64,000 bases of DNA from Vibrio aphrogenes (GTDB lineage: Bacteria > Pseudomonadota > Gammaproteobacteria > Enterobacterales > Vibrionaceae): assembly GCF_002157735.2 (NCBI RefSeq), contig NZ_AP018689.1, positions 1,335,619 to 1,399,618 of the forward strand, written 5' to 3'. Below the pieces are notes generated by a model. It was given only the letters and a program-made list of their open reading frames with translations. It was not told where the DNA came from and searched no databases. The stretch's first letter is position 1, and each line of letters starts with the position of its first letter. Below are positions 7,518-17,077 of the stretch, in pieces. A program made the translations under genes and the position numbers.

Positions 7518-7745
7518 GGAAATAATCCATATAGTTCATTAAAACAAACTCATAGTAAAGGGCTGTAGATTTACTCAGTATCTAACACTAATCGAAAACA
7601 GATCTATATTTCTGATTCATACGCACTTAACTTCCCCATCCTTACCTTGGTTATAAATACCAAGTTTTTCTCTTTGGGCAAAAAAGGCATGAATTAAGAG
7701 CGCGTGATGTTGAGTTATAAGAAAACAATCTCCAATATGATAAAC
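7518..7745. other. Non-coding stretch between HNH gene and ackA terminator
   Basis: No frame, repeat or RNA structure that I can support is visible here. It joins the acquired segment to the ackA 3' side. Confidence 0.5.
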
Positions 7746-7773
7746 AAAAAAAACGAGCCACTTGGGCTCGCTT
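7746..7773 (-). terminator. Terminator after ackA
   Basis: On the minus strand, stem CGAGCC / GGCTCG with a 5-base loop runs into eight T residues. Confidence 0.8.
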
Positions 7774-7793
7774 TTCTTCATAATGATTTAAGC

Positions 7794-8990
7794 TTATTTC
7801 AGTAATTCAACTGACTGCTGTGCAATCACGAATTCTTCATTGGTTGGGATAACCAACGCTTTAGCACCTAATAGCTCAGATGAACCAATTTCGCCACCCT
7901 CACCAAATCTTGCGGCTTCATTACCTTTCTCGTCTTCAACGAAGCCAAGAATTTTCAAGTTATTTAAAATCTCACGACGAATTGGAAGTGAGTTTTCACC
8001 GATGCCGCCAGTGAAGACAATCGCATCTAGAGAATCTAATGAAGCTAAGTAAGAAGTGATGTATTTCGCAACACGGTAAGTGAAGATTTCGAATGCTAAT
8101 TTAGCACGAGCATTGCCTTCATCCATTGCTTCTAATACGCCACGAGCATCGCTTGTGATACCTGATACACCTAGGAAGCCAGATTTTTTGTTCAACATTT
8201 CGAACAATTCATCTTTTTCCCAGCCTTTACGGAACAGGAATTCGATAACGCTTGGGTCGATATCACCACAACGAGTACCCATCATTAGACCTGCTAATGG
8301 TGTTAAACCCATACTGGTATCAACACATTGGCCATTTTTAACTGCGCTAACAGAAGCACCATTACCTAAGTGAACTGTAATGTAGCTGCTGTTATCAACT
8401 GGCTTGTTCACCATTTTTGCCGCTTCACGACTGACATAATAGTGGCTTGTACCATGAGCACCATAACGACGTACTTTATGTTGTTCATATAATTCATAAG
8501 GAAGCGCGTACATAAACGCTTTCGGTGGCATAGTTTGGTGGAAAGCAGTATCGAATACAGCAAATTGTGGTAGAGATGGGAAAGCTTTCATTGCCGCTCT
8601 CATCCCTTCTGCGTTTGCTTTGTTATGAAGAGGAGCAAGTTCAGCAAGGCGCTCAACTTCTTCAATCACTTTTTCATCTACTTGCACTGTGCCTTTGAAA
8701 GTTTCACCGCCGGCTACGATACGGTGTCCAACAGCAACAAAATCAGAAGTTAGCCCTAAAGTATTTAGAAGCTTCACTACGCGTTCTACAGCGTATTGAT
8801 GATGGCTACCATCATATTGGATAGCTTCGGATGTCTTTTCTCCTTGGTACTTCCAACTCATTCTAGAATCTTCTAGTCCAAAACATTCACCTAGCCCCGT
8901 TAAAACGGCATCCCCTGTGACTGAATTGATAACGGCAAATTTTAATGAAGAACTGCCGGAATTGATCACTAATACATATTGATTTGACAT
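7794..8990 (-). CDS. ackA: Acetate kinase
   Basis: 398-residue cytoplasmic enzyme that makes ATP and acetate from acetyl-phosphate, or the reverse during acetate uptake. Signatures of the ASKHA-fold family are present: NSGSSSLK at 10-17, the VGHRIVAGGE segment, FDTAFH, GAHGTSHYYVS, VHLGNGAS and FTGGIGENS. The length is normal. The usual partner pta does not follow; a terminator lies directly downstream and the next gene is unrelated, so this may be a second, stand-alone ackA copy such as some Vibrio carry (inference). AGAGAA lies upstream of the ATG. Confidence 0.95.
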   Translation of the reverse strand: MSNQYVLVINSGSSSLKFAVINSVTGDAVLTGLGECFGLEDSRMSWKYQGEKTSEAIQYDGSHHQYAVERVVKLLNTLGLTSDFVAVGHRIVAGGETFKGTVQVDEKVIEEVERLAELAPLHNKANAEGMRAAMKAFPSLPQFAVFDTAFHQTMPPKAFMYALPYELYEQHKVRRYGAHGTSHYYVSREAAKMVNKPVDNSSYITVHLGNGASVSAVKNGQCVDTSMGLTPLAGLMMGTRCGDIDPSVIEFLFRKGWEKDELFEMLNKKSGFLGVSGITSDARGVLEAMDEGNARAKLAFEIFTYRVAKYITSYLASLDSLDAIVFTGGIGENSLPIRREILNNLKILGFVEDEKGNEAARFGEGGEIGSSELLGAKALVIPTNEEFVIAQQSVELLK

Positions 8991-9192
8991 GAGATTCTCT
9001 TTCTACCTTTTGTGAAGATACACACTATAGTCGTGAATAGTGTTCTTTGCATTACATTATTCAATATTTTTTTAATCTTTCAACTTTATTTTGGTAATTT
9101 CAGAAATGGTTACAAAATTGATTGATCTAAGACAAGTCAGGATTTCTTTTAGTAAGAAAATAAATTCAATTAATGTATAGGCCCATTAATGC

Positions 9193-9230
9193 AAAAAGCC
9201 GAGATAACTTATCGTAATCTCGGCTTTTAA
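9193..9230 (-). terminator. Terminator after deaD
   Basis: Perfect 12-bp stem (AAAAGCCGAGAT / ATCTCGGCTTTT) with an 11-base loop; on the minus strand it ends in a T run. Confidence 0.85.
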
Positions 9231-9259
9231 AACTAACTACAAACAGTAGTGAAGATTAA

Positions 9260-11119
9260 TTAACTTTCGCGGTTACCACGTGGAGCCGGTTTGCTTTTAG
9301 GGCCACGGTTGCGATCAAAACGACGCTCACCACCATTGCCTTCACGACGACCACGATGGCCTTCACCACCACGACCGCGGAAACCGCCACCATCACGTCC
9401 GCCTTCACGACGAGGACCGCCAGAACGAGGGCCACGAGACTCACGGAAGTCATCAAAATCACAAACCACAGCACCGACTTCTTTTTGACGAATGCGTAAT
9501 TTCTTAAGTTTGCCAGCCACTTCTGAAGTCATTGCTTTCGGTAACTGAACAAATGTATGACCTTGTGCAAGTTTAATCGCACCGATTGAATGTTTAGTTA
9601 AACCTAATTCGTTTGCTAATGCGCCAACGATGTCTTTAACTTGAACGCCACTATCACGGCCAACTTGTAATTGGTAAGTATCCCAATCTTGCTTGTTGCC
9701 ACCGAATGAACGACCTTCACCACGGCCACCGTCACGAGGGTTTTCACGACGCTCTTTACGACGTTTGTTATCACGCTCAATCGCTTCGATCATTGGGTCT
9801 GGGCCTTTATAGAATAAAGGACGTTTACCTTGTTGACGTTTTAGCAAGATAGCAGCTAATGTCGCGGCATCGATCTCTAAAGACGTTTGCAGTTTTTCAA
9901 TCAACTCAACAAAGCTATCTAACGATGCGTTTTCTTTATCGGCTTCAAGCTCTGCGCTCAATTTCACTAAACGAGCTTCTGCCACTTTATCACGTTGTGG
10001 AAGTTGAATTTCTTCCATACCTGATTTAGTAACACGCTCAATGGTGCGTAGCATGCGCATTTGATTTGGGCGAACAAGCAAGATCGCTTTACCTGTACGT
10101 CCAGCACGGCCTGTACGACCAATACGGTGGATGTAAGATTCAGTATCAAATGGGATATCGTAGTTGAATACGTGCGTAATACGCGGCACATCAAGACCAC
10201 GAGCAACAACGTCGGTTGCGACAAGAATATCGATCACGCCACGTTTGATGTTATCAACGGTACGTTCACGCTGAGCTTGAGGGATATCACCATGAAGTGC
10301 AGCTGATTTAAAGCCACGTGCTGATAACCAATCAGATAAACGCTCAGTATCTTGACGTGTACGAACGAATACGATTGAAGCATCTGTGTCTTCTGTTTCA
10401 AGTAGACGAGTCATTGCTTCGTCTTTCTCTACGCCTTTTACGACCCAGAAGTTTTGCTCAACTTTTGCAACCGTACGGTTTTCACCAGCAACGTCAACAC
10501 GTGCAGGATTACGTAGGAAGCGATCAACGATGGTTTTCACCATTGGAGGCATGGTTGCAGAGAATAAAACACGTTGTGCTGATTCAGGTGCTTGTTCCAT
10601 GATCCAAGTTACATCATCAACAAAACCCATTTTAAGCATTTCGTCTGCTTCATCTAAAACGAAGGTTTTTACTTCGTCTAGCTGTAAAGAGCGACGATTA
10701 ATAAGATCTTTTACACGTCCCGGCGTACCCACAACAATGTGAGAACCTTTTTTCAAAGCACGCATTTGTTCAACGATAGAGGCACCACCGTAAATCTCTG
10801 TCACGTTTAGGCCTTTGATGTTTTGACCTAGTGTTTTGATTTCAGCAGCAACTTGGATCGCTAACTCACGAGTTGGCGCCATGATGATGGTTTGTGGTTT
10901 ATATTGCTTAAGATCGATTTTATTCAAGATCGGCAAAGAGAACGCGGCAGTTTTACCTGTACCTGTCTGTGCTTTACCTAGTGCATCTTTACCTTCTAAA
11001 AGGTGAGGAATTGACGCAGCTTGAATTGGAGTTGGTGTTTCAAATCCCATCGAGTTTAGAGCTGAAAGAATATCTTGGTTAAGATCTAGATCGACAAATT
11101 TGATTTGATTTTCTGACAT
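9260..11119 (-). CDS. deaD: DEAD-box RNA helicase DeaD/CsdA
   Basis: 619-residue ATP-dependent RNA helicase of ribosome assembly and cold-shock mRNA handling. Visible motifs: Q-motif FETPTPIQ (26-33), Walker A AQTGTGKT (50-57), PTRELA, TPGR, DEAD (156-159), SAT in LFSATMP, ARGLDVP and HRIGRTGRAG. A DbpA/CsdA-type RNA-binding domain follows (GRDSGVQVKDIVGALANELG) and the last 70 residues are rich in Arg and Gly (RGRGGEGHRGRREG), a nonspecific RNA-binding tail. It is a single-gene unit, divergent from rnb, with a long AT-rich upstream region; deaD genes are known for long regulated leaders. Confidence 0.95.
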   Translation of the reverse strand: MSENQIKFVDLDLNQDILSALNSMGFETPTPIQAASIPHLLEGKDALGKAQTGTGKTAAFSLPILNKIDLKQYKPQTIIMAPTRELAIQVAAEIKTLGQNIKGLNVTEIYGGASIVEQMRALKKGSHIVVGTPGRVKDLINRRSLQLDEVKTFVLDEADEMLKMGFVDDVTWIMEQAPESAQRVLFSATMPPMVKTIVDRFLRNPARVDVAGENRTVAKVEQNFWVVKGVEKDEAMTRLLETEDTDASIVFVRTRQDTERLSDWLSARGFKSAALHGDIPQAQRERTVDNIKRGVIDILVATDVVARGLDVPRITHVFNYDIPFDTESYIHRIGRTGRAGRTGKAILLVRPNQMRMLRTIERVTKSGMEEIQLPQRDKVAEARLVKLSAELEADKENASLDSFVELIEKLQTSLEIDAATLAAILLKRQQGKRPLFYKGPDPMIEAIERDNKRRKERRENPRDGGRGEGRSFGGNKQDWDTYQLQVGRDSGVQVKDIVGALANELGLTKHSIGAIKLAQGHTFVQLPKAMTSEVAGKLKKLRIRQKEVGAVVCDFDDFRESRGPRSGGPRREGGRDGGGFRGRGGEGHRGRREGNGGERRFDRNRGPKSKPAPRGNRES

Positions 11120-11541
11120 GGGGTTCCTACTAATTTTAAGGAAAATCTCGGTCCCATTCAGCTCAACTACCTCTAATACCTACCCTAAAATCTAGTATCC
11201 ATACATATCATGGATTAGGTAGAAAACGCCTTAAGCTGTTGCGGGACATCTATAAGGGAGGCGTATTCTGCCTGACAATCATAAAAAAAGCTAGGAAAAA
11301 TTGAATTTCATCACATTTTTACTGTTATTCGCTCATATTTCATAAAAAACCATAAAAAACCTTTATATCTAGCCGTCTAAAAGTCCATCAAAAATAAAAA
11401 ATAGTATGAATCTAAGGTCAAGAGCGCACATTAGATTTTTACCTTCTAAACAGTTTTACTTTAATAAAGTGGTAATCCCCGACGGCAATCATTATAGTGT
11501 GCCGATAAATTTTCACTCAAAATAGTTAAAGAATTACACAC
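11120..11541. promoter_or_regulatory. Divergent deaD/rnb intergenic region
   Basis: 422 bases without a gene. The half next to deaD has an inverted pair around 11194-11218 (CTAGTATCCAT / ATGGATTAG) and the A/T-rich half next to rnb has none that I can support. It must hold both promoters and probably a long deaD 5' leader, as in E. coli; exact promoter elements could not be assigned. Confidence 0.45.
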
Positions 11542-13671
11542 ATGTTTTCAGACAATCCTTTACTTGCGCAACTTAAACAACAGATGAAAGAAAACCTACC
11601 AAAGAAAGAAGGTACGGTAAAAGCAACAGACAAATCATTTGGGTTTTTAGAAGTTGATAATAAAACCAGTTATTTCATTGCGCCCAACTTCATGAAGAAG
11701 TGTATTCATGGTGATAAAGTTATTGCCATTATTCGTTCTGAAAATGATAAAGAAAGCGCAGAACCGGATGAGTTAATTGAACCTGCTTTAACACGTTTTA
11801 TTGCGCGTATTAAGCTATTTAAAGGCCGATTGAATGTCGTTCCAGATCATCCTCAACTGAAAAAGCTTTCTTTAAAAGCCAAAGCTCGTAAAGGTTTGAA
11901 CCCTGAAACTCTGAAAGACGGTGATTGGGTTGTGGCTCATTTAGTCGATCACCCGCTTGCTAAAGACTGTGATAAAGACAACTTTTTTGTTGAAATTTCA
12001 GAAAAAATCACCGATGCCGACGATAAAATTGCGCCTTGGTGGGTAACATTGGCACAAAATGATTTACCTAACAGTGAACCTCAAGGCTTACCTGAAGGTG
12101 AAACTTGGCAGTTAAAAGATGATGAAGCATTACAGCGTCGTGATTTAACCCACATTCCATTTGTGACAATTGATGGCGAATCGACCAAAGATATGGACGA
12201 TGCTTTGTATGCAGAAACCACCGATAATGGGGACTTTAAATTAACCATTGCGATTGCTGACCCAACTGCTTATATCACGCCTGACTCAGATATGGACACT
12301 GTCGCCCGTAAGCGTGGCTTCACCATTTATCTACCTGGTCGTAATATTCCAATGTTGCCACGTGATTTGGCTGATGATTTGTGTTCATTAAAACAAGATG
12401 AACTTCGTGTGGCGTTATGCTGCTCGGTAACGGTCTCTAAAGATGGTGTGATCGGTAATGATATTGAGTTTTTTGCTGCGAACATTCAATCACATGCCCG
12501 CCTTGCTTATGACCCTGTTTCAGATTGGTTAGAAACCGGCTCAAGTGAGCAGTGGCAACCCAACGAAACCATTGCTCAAGTCGTTTCAAGCTTACATCAA
12601 TTGGCTCAAGCTCGTGCACAATGGCGTCAAAACCATGCGGTTGTTTTCCCAGGTCGTCCTGACTATCGTTTTGAACTTAGCGAAGATAACGACGTCATCG
12701 CCATTCATGCCGATATGCGCCGCACCGCCAATAAATTAGTTGAAGAAGCCATGATCACAGCGAATATCTGTGCTGGTACTGCGCTGAAATCAGCCTTCAA
12801 TTCGGGTATTTTTAATACTCATGCGGGTTTTAAAGAAGACAAATTAAAAGAAGTCATTGAACTGACTAACCCAAATGGTGAACTGCCTTTTACGGTTGAA
12901 AGCATTACTACCCTAGAAGGCTTCAGTGCTCTGCGTCGTTGGCTGGCAGCACAAGAAGAAAGTTATTTAGATAACCGTATTCGTAAATTCCAAGCTTATA
13001 GCGAAATTAATCATCAACCTGAGCAACACTTTGCTATGGGGCTAGATATTTACGCGACTTGGACTTCTCCTATTCGTAAATACGGCGACATGATTAACCA
13101 TCGTATGCTCAAAGCTTTGGTATTGAACAAAGAGCCGGTACAAGTCCCCGATGAAACAGTCGGTGAAGAACTGTCTTTGTGTCGTCGCTTCCACAATATG
13201 GCAGAGCGCAACGTGGCTGATTGGCTATACGCTCGTACCTTACTTAATGAACCGAAAAACGAGACCAAATTCCAAGCCGAAATTTTTGATATCAACCGTG
13301 CTGGAGCGCGTGTTCGTTTATTAGAAAATGGCGCAGCGGCCTTTATTCCATGTTCTCAAATCATAGACAATAAAGAGCGCATTTCTGCTTCTCGTGAATT
13401 GGGCACGATTCAAATCGACGGTCATGTTGAGTTTAAATTAGGTGATGTTATTGAAGTCACCTTAATTAAAGTCAGCATCGAAAACCGAAATATTGTTGCG
13501 AAACCGACACAGACTTTTGCACCACTGCCTGACTCTGTTGAAACTAAGGTAACTGACGAAGTGAATATGGCTGGCGAAGCTGAGTCCTCAAAAGAAGCTA
13601 AGTCATCAAAAGAAGCTGACTCAACACCAGAAAATCAGGCAACCAAAGTACCGCCAAGCGACACACAGTAA
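11542..13671 (+). CDS. rnb: Exoribonuclease II
   Basis: 709-residue processive 3'-5' hydrolase of single-stranded RNA. The N-terminus has cold-shock-type OB segments ([16 protein letters not shown]), then the RNB catalytic domain with its acidic cluster in [14 protein letters not shown] (D211, D217, D219, D220), and a C-terminal S1 domain ([22 protein letters not shown]). It is longer than the 644-residue E. coli enzyme because of a low-complexity tail after residue 660 that carries three 6-residue repeats (EAxSSK). The upstream ribosome site is weak. A terminator follows. The function is well supported; the tail has no assignable role. Confidence 0.95.
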   Translation: MFSDNPLLAQLKQQMKENLPKKEGTVKATDKSFGFLEVDNKTSYFIAPNFMKKCIHGDKVIAIIRSENDKESAEPDELIEPALTRFIARIKLFKGRLNVVPDHPQLKKLSLKAKARKGLNPETLKDGDWVVAHLVDHPLAKDCDKDNFFVEISEKITDADDKIAPWWVTLAQNDLPNSEPQGLPEGETWQLKDDEALQRRDLTHIPFVTIDGESTKDMDDALYAETTDNGDFKLTIAIADPTAYITPDSDMDTVARKRGFTIYLPGRNIPMLPRDLADDLCSLKQDELRVALCCSVTVSKDGVIGNDIEFFAANIQSHARLAYDPVSDWLETGSSEQWQPNETIAQVVSSLHQLAQARAQWRQNHAVVFPGRPDYRFELSEDNDVIAIHADMRRTANKLVEEAMITANICAGTALKSAFNSGIFNTHAGFKEDKLKEVIELTNPNGELPFTVESITTLEGFSALRRWLAAQEESYLDNRIRKFQAYSEINHQPEQHFAMGLDIYATWTSPIRKYGDMINHRMLKALVLNKEPVQVPDETVGEELSLCRRFHNMAERNVADWLYARTLLNEPKNETKFQAEIFDINRAGARVRLLENGAAAFIPCSQIIDNKERISASRELGTIQIDGHVEFKLGDVIEVTLIKVSIENRNIVAKPTQTFAPLPDSVETKVTDEVNMAGEAESSKEAKSSKEADSTPENQATKVPPSDTQ
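13576..13629 (+). repeat. Three in-frame 18-bp tandem repeats in rnb tail
   Basis: Units at 13576-13593, 13594-13611 and 13612-13629 share GAAGCTnAnTC and encode [12 protein letters not shown] and EADSTP. They lie beyond the S1 domain. Confidence 0.85.
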
Positions 13672-13721
13672 AACTGAGCCGCTATTTTAAGCGGTGTTTA
13701 CAAGTGAGCTAAAGATAAATC

Positions 13722-13752
13722 AAAGGCTACTCATACTCTGAGTAGCCTTTTT
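13722..13752 (+). terminator. Terminator after rnb
   Basis: Perfect 12-bp stem AAAGGCTACTCA / TGAGTAGCCTTT with a 5-base loop, then TT and a T-rich tail. Confidence 0.85.
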
Positions 13753-13823
13753 GCTTTGGTTTATTTTTTGGGCTTAACTGCATATAGAGTTTAACGATCA
13801 ATATGGTTTACCTTAAATATGAT

Positions 13824-14189
13824 TTAACCCCAAATACATTCCTCAGCATCTTTTTCAACGACCGCTAATAAAAACATAGCATCTTGATGAGCAAAGTGAA
13901 TGGGGTGCGGCAACCATTCAGGTTCGGATAACGCATTGCTATCGGCATTGTTGATATACAATTCCCACCGTTCATGTTTTGAGTCATAGTTCATTTTTGC
14001 CACTTCAAGAAGATGGTCACAATGCATTGAGTCAATGGAATAAATTTCATTAGAGAAAATGATAACATGGCGCTGCTGATCGCCTTCAAAACACGCTTTC
14101 CCCTGTCCAACCGGTACACTACCATTGCGATAATGACACAATTGTTCCGCTCGTTTCATCAAACGCCACCAATCTAGCTCACTGCACAT
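13824..14189 (-). CDS. DUF3024-like conserved protein
   Basis: 121 residues, no signal peptide or membrane segment. The C-terminal pattern (W-x-LYINNAD, then LAVVEKDAEECIWG) resembles DUF3024, whose members end in a V-D/E-x-D-x-x-CFWG motif. AAGGAGG lies nine bases before the ATG. It stands alone, convergent with rnb. No function is known to me for this family. Confidence 0.7.
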   Translation of the reverse strand: MCSELDWWRLMKRAEQLCHYRNGSVPVGQGKACFEGDQQRHVIIFSNEIYSIDSMHCDHLLEVAKMNYDSKHERWELYINNADSNALSEPEWLPHPIHFAHQDAMFLLAVVEKDAEECIWG

Positions 14190-14380
14190 AAGCTTCCGCC
14201 TCCTTGATGTTCGAATGCTCTTAATGATTATCCGCCTTCTTTCTCCAATAATCCTAGCTGCTCATCAAATAATCCTCAAACGACGAGATTAACGCTGCCT
14301 TCTCTACCTAAATAAAAGCAGCAAGCCAGCCACCATCATTAACAATAAGTAACTAAATTTAAATTAAAAATCTCCTTTGA

Positions 14381-14412
14381 TTCACAGAAATGTCACAGGA
14401 AAGACATATAAT
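14381..14412 (+). promoter_or_regulatory. Pho box plus -10 element upstream of pstS-like gene
   Basis: Two direct TCACAG half-sites (14382-14387 and 14393-14398) are exactly 11 bp apart; on the other strand they read CTGTGACATTTCTGTGA, close to the PhoB box. A perfect TATAAT follows at 14407-14412, where a PhoB site replacing the -35 would place it. The gene starts 36 bases later. Confidence 0.7.
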
Positions 14413-14447
14413 ATTTTTCATCTTAATTAATTGTCGGAGATGTTCAC

Positions 14448-15266
14448 ATGTTTCGAGTATTGCTCGCTTCCCTTTTATCTTCTCTGGTACTTATTTCAAC
14501 GGTGCAAGCCAAGCAAATTGTAGTATCAGGTTCCAGTTCTGTTGCGCGGGTTATGGATGTGTTAGCCGAAAAATATAATCAAACTCACCCTGATGATTAT
14601 ATTGCGGTTCAAGCGGTAGACTCTACCGCTGGTATTGTACTAGCCACTAAAGGTGTAGCAGATTTAGGCATGAGTTCGCGTTATTTAACCGAGGGAGAAG
14701 CCAAGGATCACATTGCGATTGTCCCTATTGCTCATGACGGGCTGGCTATTGCGACCAATATCTTAAACCCCGTTGATACATTAACACGTGAACAATTAGC
14801 CAAAATTTATTTAGGTGAAATTAAAAATTGGAAAGAAGTTGGTGGTCATGATCAAGCCATTGCGGTGGTGACACGCGAAGCCTCTTCTGGCTCTCGTTAC
14901 AGCTTTGAAACCTTGCTCGGCTTAACCAAAGTTGTCAATCAACACCATGTTTCTAATATTCATGCCAAAAATCTGGTCGTAAATAGTAACGGCATGATGA
15001 AAACCTTAATCAATCACAACACCCAAGCGATAGGTTTTGTTTCCATCGGCTCACTCGATAAATCAATAAAAGCGATTAAATTAGATGGCATTGCTCCTAC
15101 GGCGGAAAATATTTCGTCAGAACAATATAAATTAGCTCGCCCTTTCCTCGTGGTGTATAAAAAAGACAGTTTGAAGGCTCCTGCCAAACAATTTTTAGAT
15201 TATGTGTTATCGAAAGAAGGCCAGAGTTTGATTGCAAGTTACGGTTACACCGCCATCAAACAGTAA
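14448..15266 (+). CDS. Periplasmic phosphate-binding protein, PstS family
   Basis: 272-residue substrate-binding protein with a signal peptide (hydrophobic core to about residue 19, cleavage after VQA). Phosphate-binding loops of the PstS type are seen: SGSSSVARV near the mature N-terminus and EASSGSRYSFE in the middle, with the conserved LTREQLAKIYLGEIKNW and AIGFVS segments. It is monocistronic, with a Pho box upstream and a terminator downstream; no pstC, pstA or pstB lies alongside, so it must use a transporter encoded elsewhere or act as a sensor. It could be an accessory PstS paralogue; phosphate specificity is inferred from motifs and the Pho box. Confidence 0.87.
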   Translation: MFRVLLASLLSSLVLISTVQAKQIVVSGSSSVARVMDVLAEKYNQTHPDDYIAVQAVDSTAGIVLATKGVADLGMSSRYLTEGEAKDHIAIVPIAHDGLAIATNILNPVDTLTREQLAKIYLGEIKNWKEVGGHDQAIAVVTREASSGSRYSFETLLGLTKVVNQHHVSNIHAKNLVVNSNGMMKTLINHNTQAIGFVSIGSLDKSIKAIKLDGIAPTAENISSEQYKLARPFLVVYKKDSLKAPAKQFLDYVLSKEGQSLIASYGYTAIKQ

Positions 15267-15318
15267 GCGTACTCAGCACGGCTTGATAGAACAGAAAATT
15301 GAACGGAATTTAAAGCAT

Positions 15319-15351
15319 AAAAAATGACCCATATTTCGATGGGTCATTTTT
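15319..15351 (+). terminator. Terminator after pstS-like gene
   Basis: 12-bp perfect stem AAAATGACCCAT / ATGGGTCATTTT, with A and T runs on the two sides, so it can work in both directions. Confidence 0.85.
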
Positions 15352-15422
15352 AAAAAGTCATTCCTGACTTATAAATCAATACGTTAAGCGTCAGTGAGTA
15401 TGTTAAACCTTAATTTATAAGA

Positions 15423-15623
15423 TCAATGTTGTTGCGCTAATTGACTCACGGTATCGGATAGAGAATCCATACCAGATTGGAAACGGTCAGCTGCATCTTC
15501 GATAGAGTCTTGAACTTCTTCCATATCACGTAAATTTAGGACATCCATGATCTCATCTTGGTATTTGATTCCAATACCAACGCCAAGTGCAACGAGTAGG
15601 ATCCCAAAAATCAACTTACTCAT
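15423..15623 (-). CDS. Small membrane-anchored hypothetical protein
   Basis: 66 residues: one N-terminal membrane helix (LIFGILLVALGVGIGI) and an acidic helical remainder (DMEEVQDSIEDAADRF) that could form a coiled coil. TAAGG precedes the ATG. Alone on its strand between two convergent terminators. Family unknown to me; the strong ribosome site and amphipathic pattern suggest it is a real gene. Confidence 0.65.
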   Translation of the reverse strand: MSKLIFGILLVALGVGIGIKYQDEIMDVLNLRDMEEVQDSIEDAADRFQSGMDSLSDTVSQLAQQH

Positions 15624-15904
15624 AATTACCTTATTCTCCCTACTGCAATATGACGCTCAGTTTACACAAGTTCAACACCTCATCCAATACCATTGATAGA
15701 TCACATAGTAGTAATCTTTTGATGTCTGCTATTTTTAACCTGAGATCAGACTCAATTCAGCGAAATATCATGAAATAAACCGCGCGTGATTATTTATCTA
15801 TACTGAATTTACCCACTTAAACACCATATTTCCTTTTAATTAGTATGGATAACATGGATAATAGCGGGCTTAAAATTCATCCTTGAACATATTAGGTAAA
15901 CATT

Positions 15905-16474
15905 ATGTCAACAGAAGCTACGCTACTTGCCCGTTGCGAATCAAAATGTGAGCTATGCTCTTCAACTACATCATTGGCTCCATTTGTTGTGGCACCTCAC
16001 ACCCAAATCACCGTTGATCACGCGGTTATGATTTGTGACACTTGTCGCGCACAAGTTGAATCTCCAGAAGACATGGATGTAAACCACTGGCGTTGTCTTA
16101 ACGACAGCATGTGGAGCCAAGTACCACAAGTACAAGTGCTTGCATGGCGTCAACTGACTCATCTTTCTCGTAAAGGTGAAACTTGGGCTAACGAACTTTT
16201 AGATATGATGTATCTAGAAGACGAAACCAAGAACTGGGCTGAAATCGGCATGGATGAAGACGAAGAAAAACCTCGTGACGTAAATGGTGTGGAGCTTAAA
16301 AAAGGTGACGACGTTACCATCATTAAAGACCTACCAATCAAAGGTTCTTCTCAAGTCATCAAACAAGGTACGGTTGTACGTGGTATTAGCCTTGCCGATG
16401 ATCCTAAATTGATTTCAGGTAAAGCAAACGGCCAATCTATGTACATCATCGCTGAGTACTGCCGTAAGAAGTAA
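15905..16474 (+). CDS. PhnA/YjdM family zinc-ribbon protein
   Basis: 189 residues. The N-terminal zinc ribbon has C15-x2-C18 and C44-x2-C47; the C-terminal PhnA domain carries DVNGVELKKGDDVTIIKDL, then GTVVRGISL and GQSMYIIAEYCRKK. Despite the historical name, this family is not shown to cleave C-P bonds; its role is uncertain. It is longer than E. coli YjdM because of a 70-residue middle segment rich in W and acidic residues. Single-gene unit with its own terminator. The family call is firm and the function open. Confidence 0.88.
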   Translation: MSTEATLLARCESKCELCSSTTSLAPFVVAPHTQITVDHAVMICDTCRAQVESPEDMDVNHWRCLNDSMWSQVPQVQVLAWRQLTHLSRKGETWANELLDMMYLEDETKNWAEIGMDEDEEKPRDVNGVELKKGDDVTIIKDLPIKGSSQVIKQGTVVRGISLADDPKLISGKANGQSMYIIAEYCRKK

Positions 16475-16495
16475 TTCAACATATTGAATTCAATA

Positions 16496-16528
16496 AAAAA
16501 ATGCCGCTTTATGTTAAGCGGCATTTTT
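16496..16528 (+). terminator. Terminator after phnA
   Basis: Stem AAAAATGCCGCTT / AAGCGGCATTTTT with a 6-base loop. Confidence 0.87.
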
Positions 16529-16552
16529 GTTGGTAATTTAGCGTTGTTGGGG

Positions 16553-16578
16553 CTTATACCAATCGTACTAATTATAAG
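16553..16578. repeat. Dispersed TATACCAATC hairpin, copy 1
   Basis: CTTATACCAATC with a closing TATAAG (6-bp stem). The core ATACCAATC recurs at 30804-30812 and, inverted, at 57402-57410. Confidence 0.5.
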
Positions 16579-16587
16579 TGATTAATA

Positions 16588-17061
16588 TTAGACACGTTGA
16601 CCAAGCTTCACCGTGCCATTGGTGTTAAACCATAAAACTTCAGAGCGACGACGACCAATTAAGAGCGGGCCATCATCGAAAAATAAAAAGTTTTTCCAAT
16701 GCTTTTTAAACACTGACCACTTGGTTTCGATAATGTTGTACTTCTCATAACAAAAGTAAACCGTCACATCATCTTGCCAATTAATATAATCTAAAATCGC
16801 TTGTGGTAACTCAGGCTCATCGGCCTCCCACGCTTCTGACCAATCAATTTCATCATGCCAATTACTGGCTTTGCTTGCCCAATCTGACGGACTTAACCGT
16901 TCTGCATCTGGACTTTGTTTGCTGATATTTTCAATCCACAGTTGAGCAGCTCGTTGCGGTGGAATAGGCTTAATTTGCACTAAATCTTCTGCGGGTACAG
17001 GCATGGATTGATGGGTGAAAATCCATTTTCTTTGGTATTCGTCCAAAGGTATATAAGGCAT
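16588..17061 (-). CDS. DUF2947 family protein
   Basis: 157 residues, soluble, rich in W. Features of DUF2947 as known from Vibrio: N-terminal YIPLDEYQRKWIFTHQSMPV and a C-terminal KHWKNFLFFDDGPLLIGRRR. It starts 16 bases after the HD-hydrolase stop, so it is likely the last gene of the tyrR-HD-DUF2947 run. No known function. Confidence 0.78.
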   Translation of the reverse strand: MPYIPLDEYQRKWIFTHQSMPVPAEDLVQIKPIPPQRAAQLWIENISKQSPDAERLSPSDWASKASNWHDEIDWSEAWEADEPELPQAILDYINWQDDVTVYFCYEKYNIIETKWSVFKKHWKNFLFFDDGPLLIGRRRSEVLWFNTNGTVKLGQRV

Positions 17062-17077
17062 AACATCTCGCTTTGTA

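Noticed and set aside
9256..9488. Overlapping frames in the deaD RGG tail
   Set aside because: Both arise from the repetitive Arg/Gly codons read in other frames.
10061..10742. Plus-strand frames inside deaD
   Set aside because: Antisense to conserved helicase motifs, without start signals.
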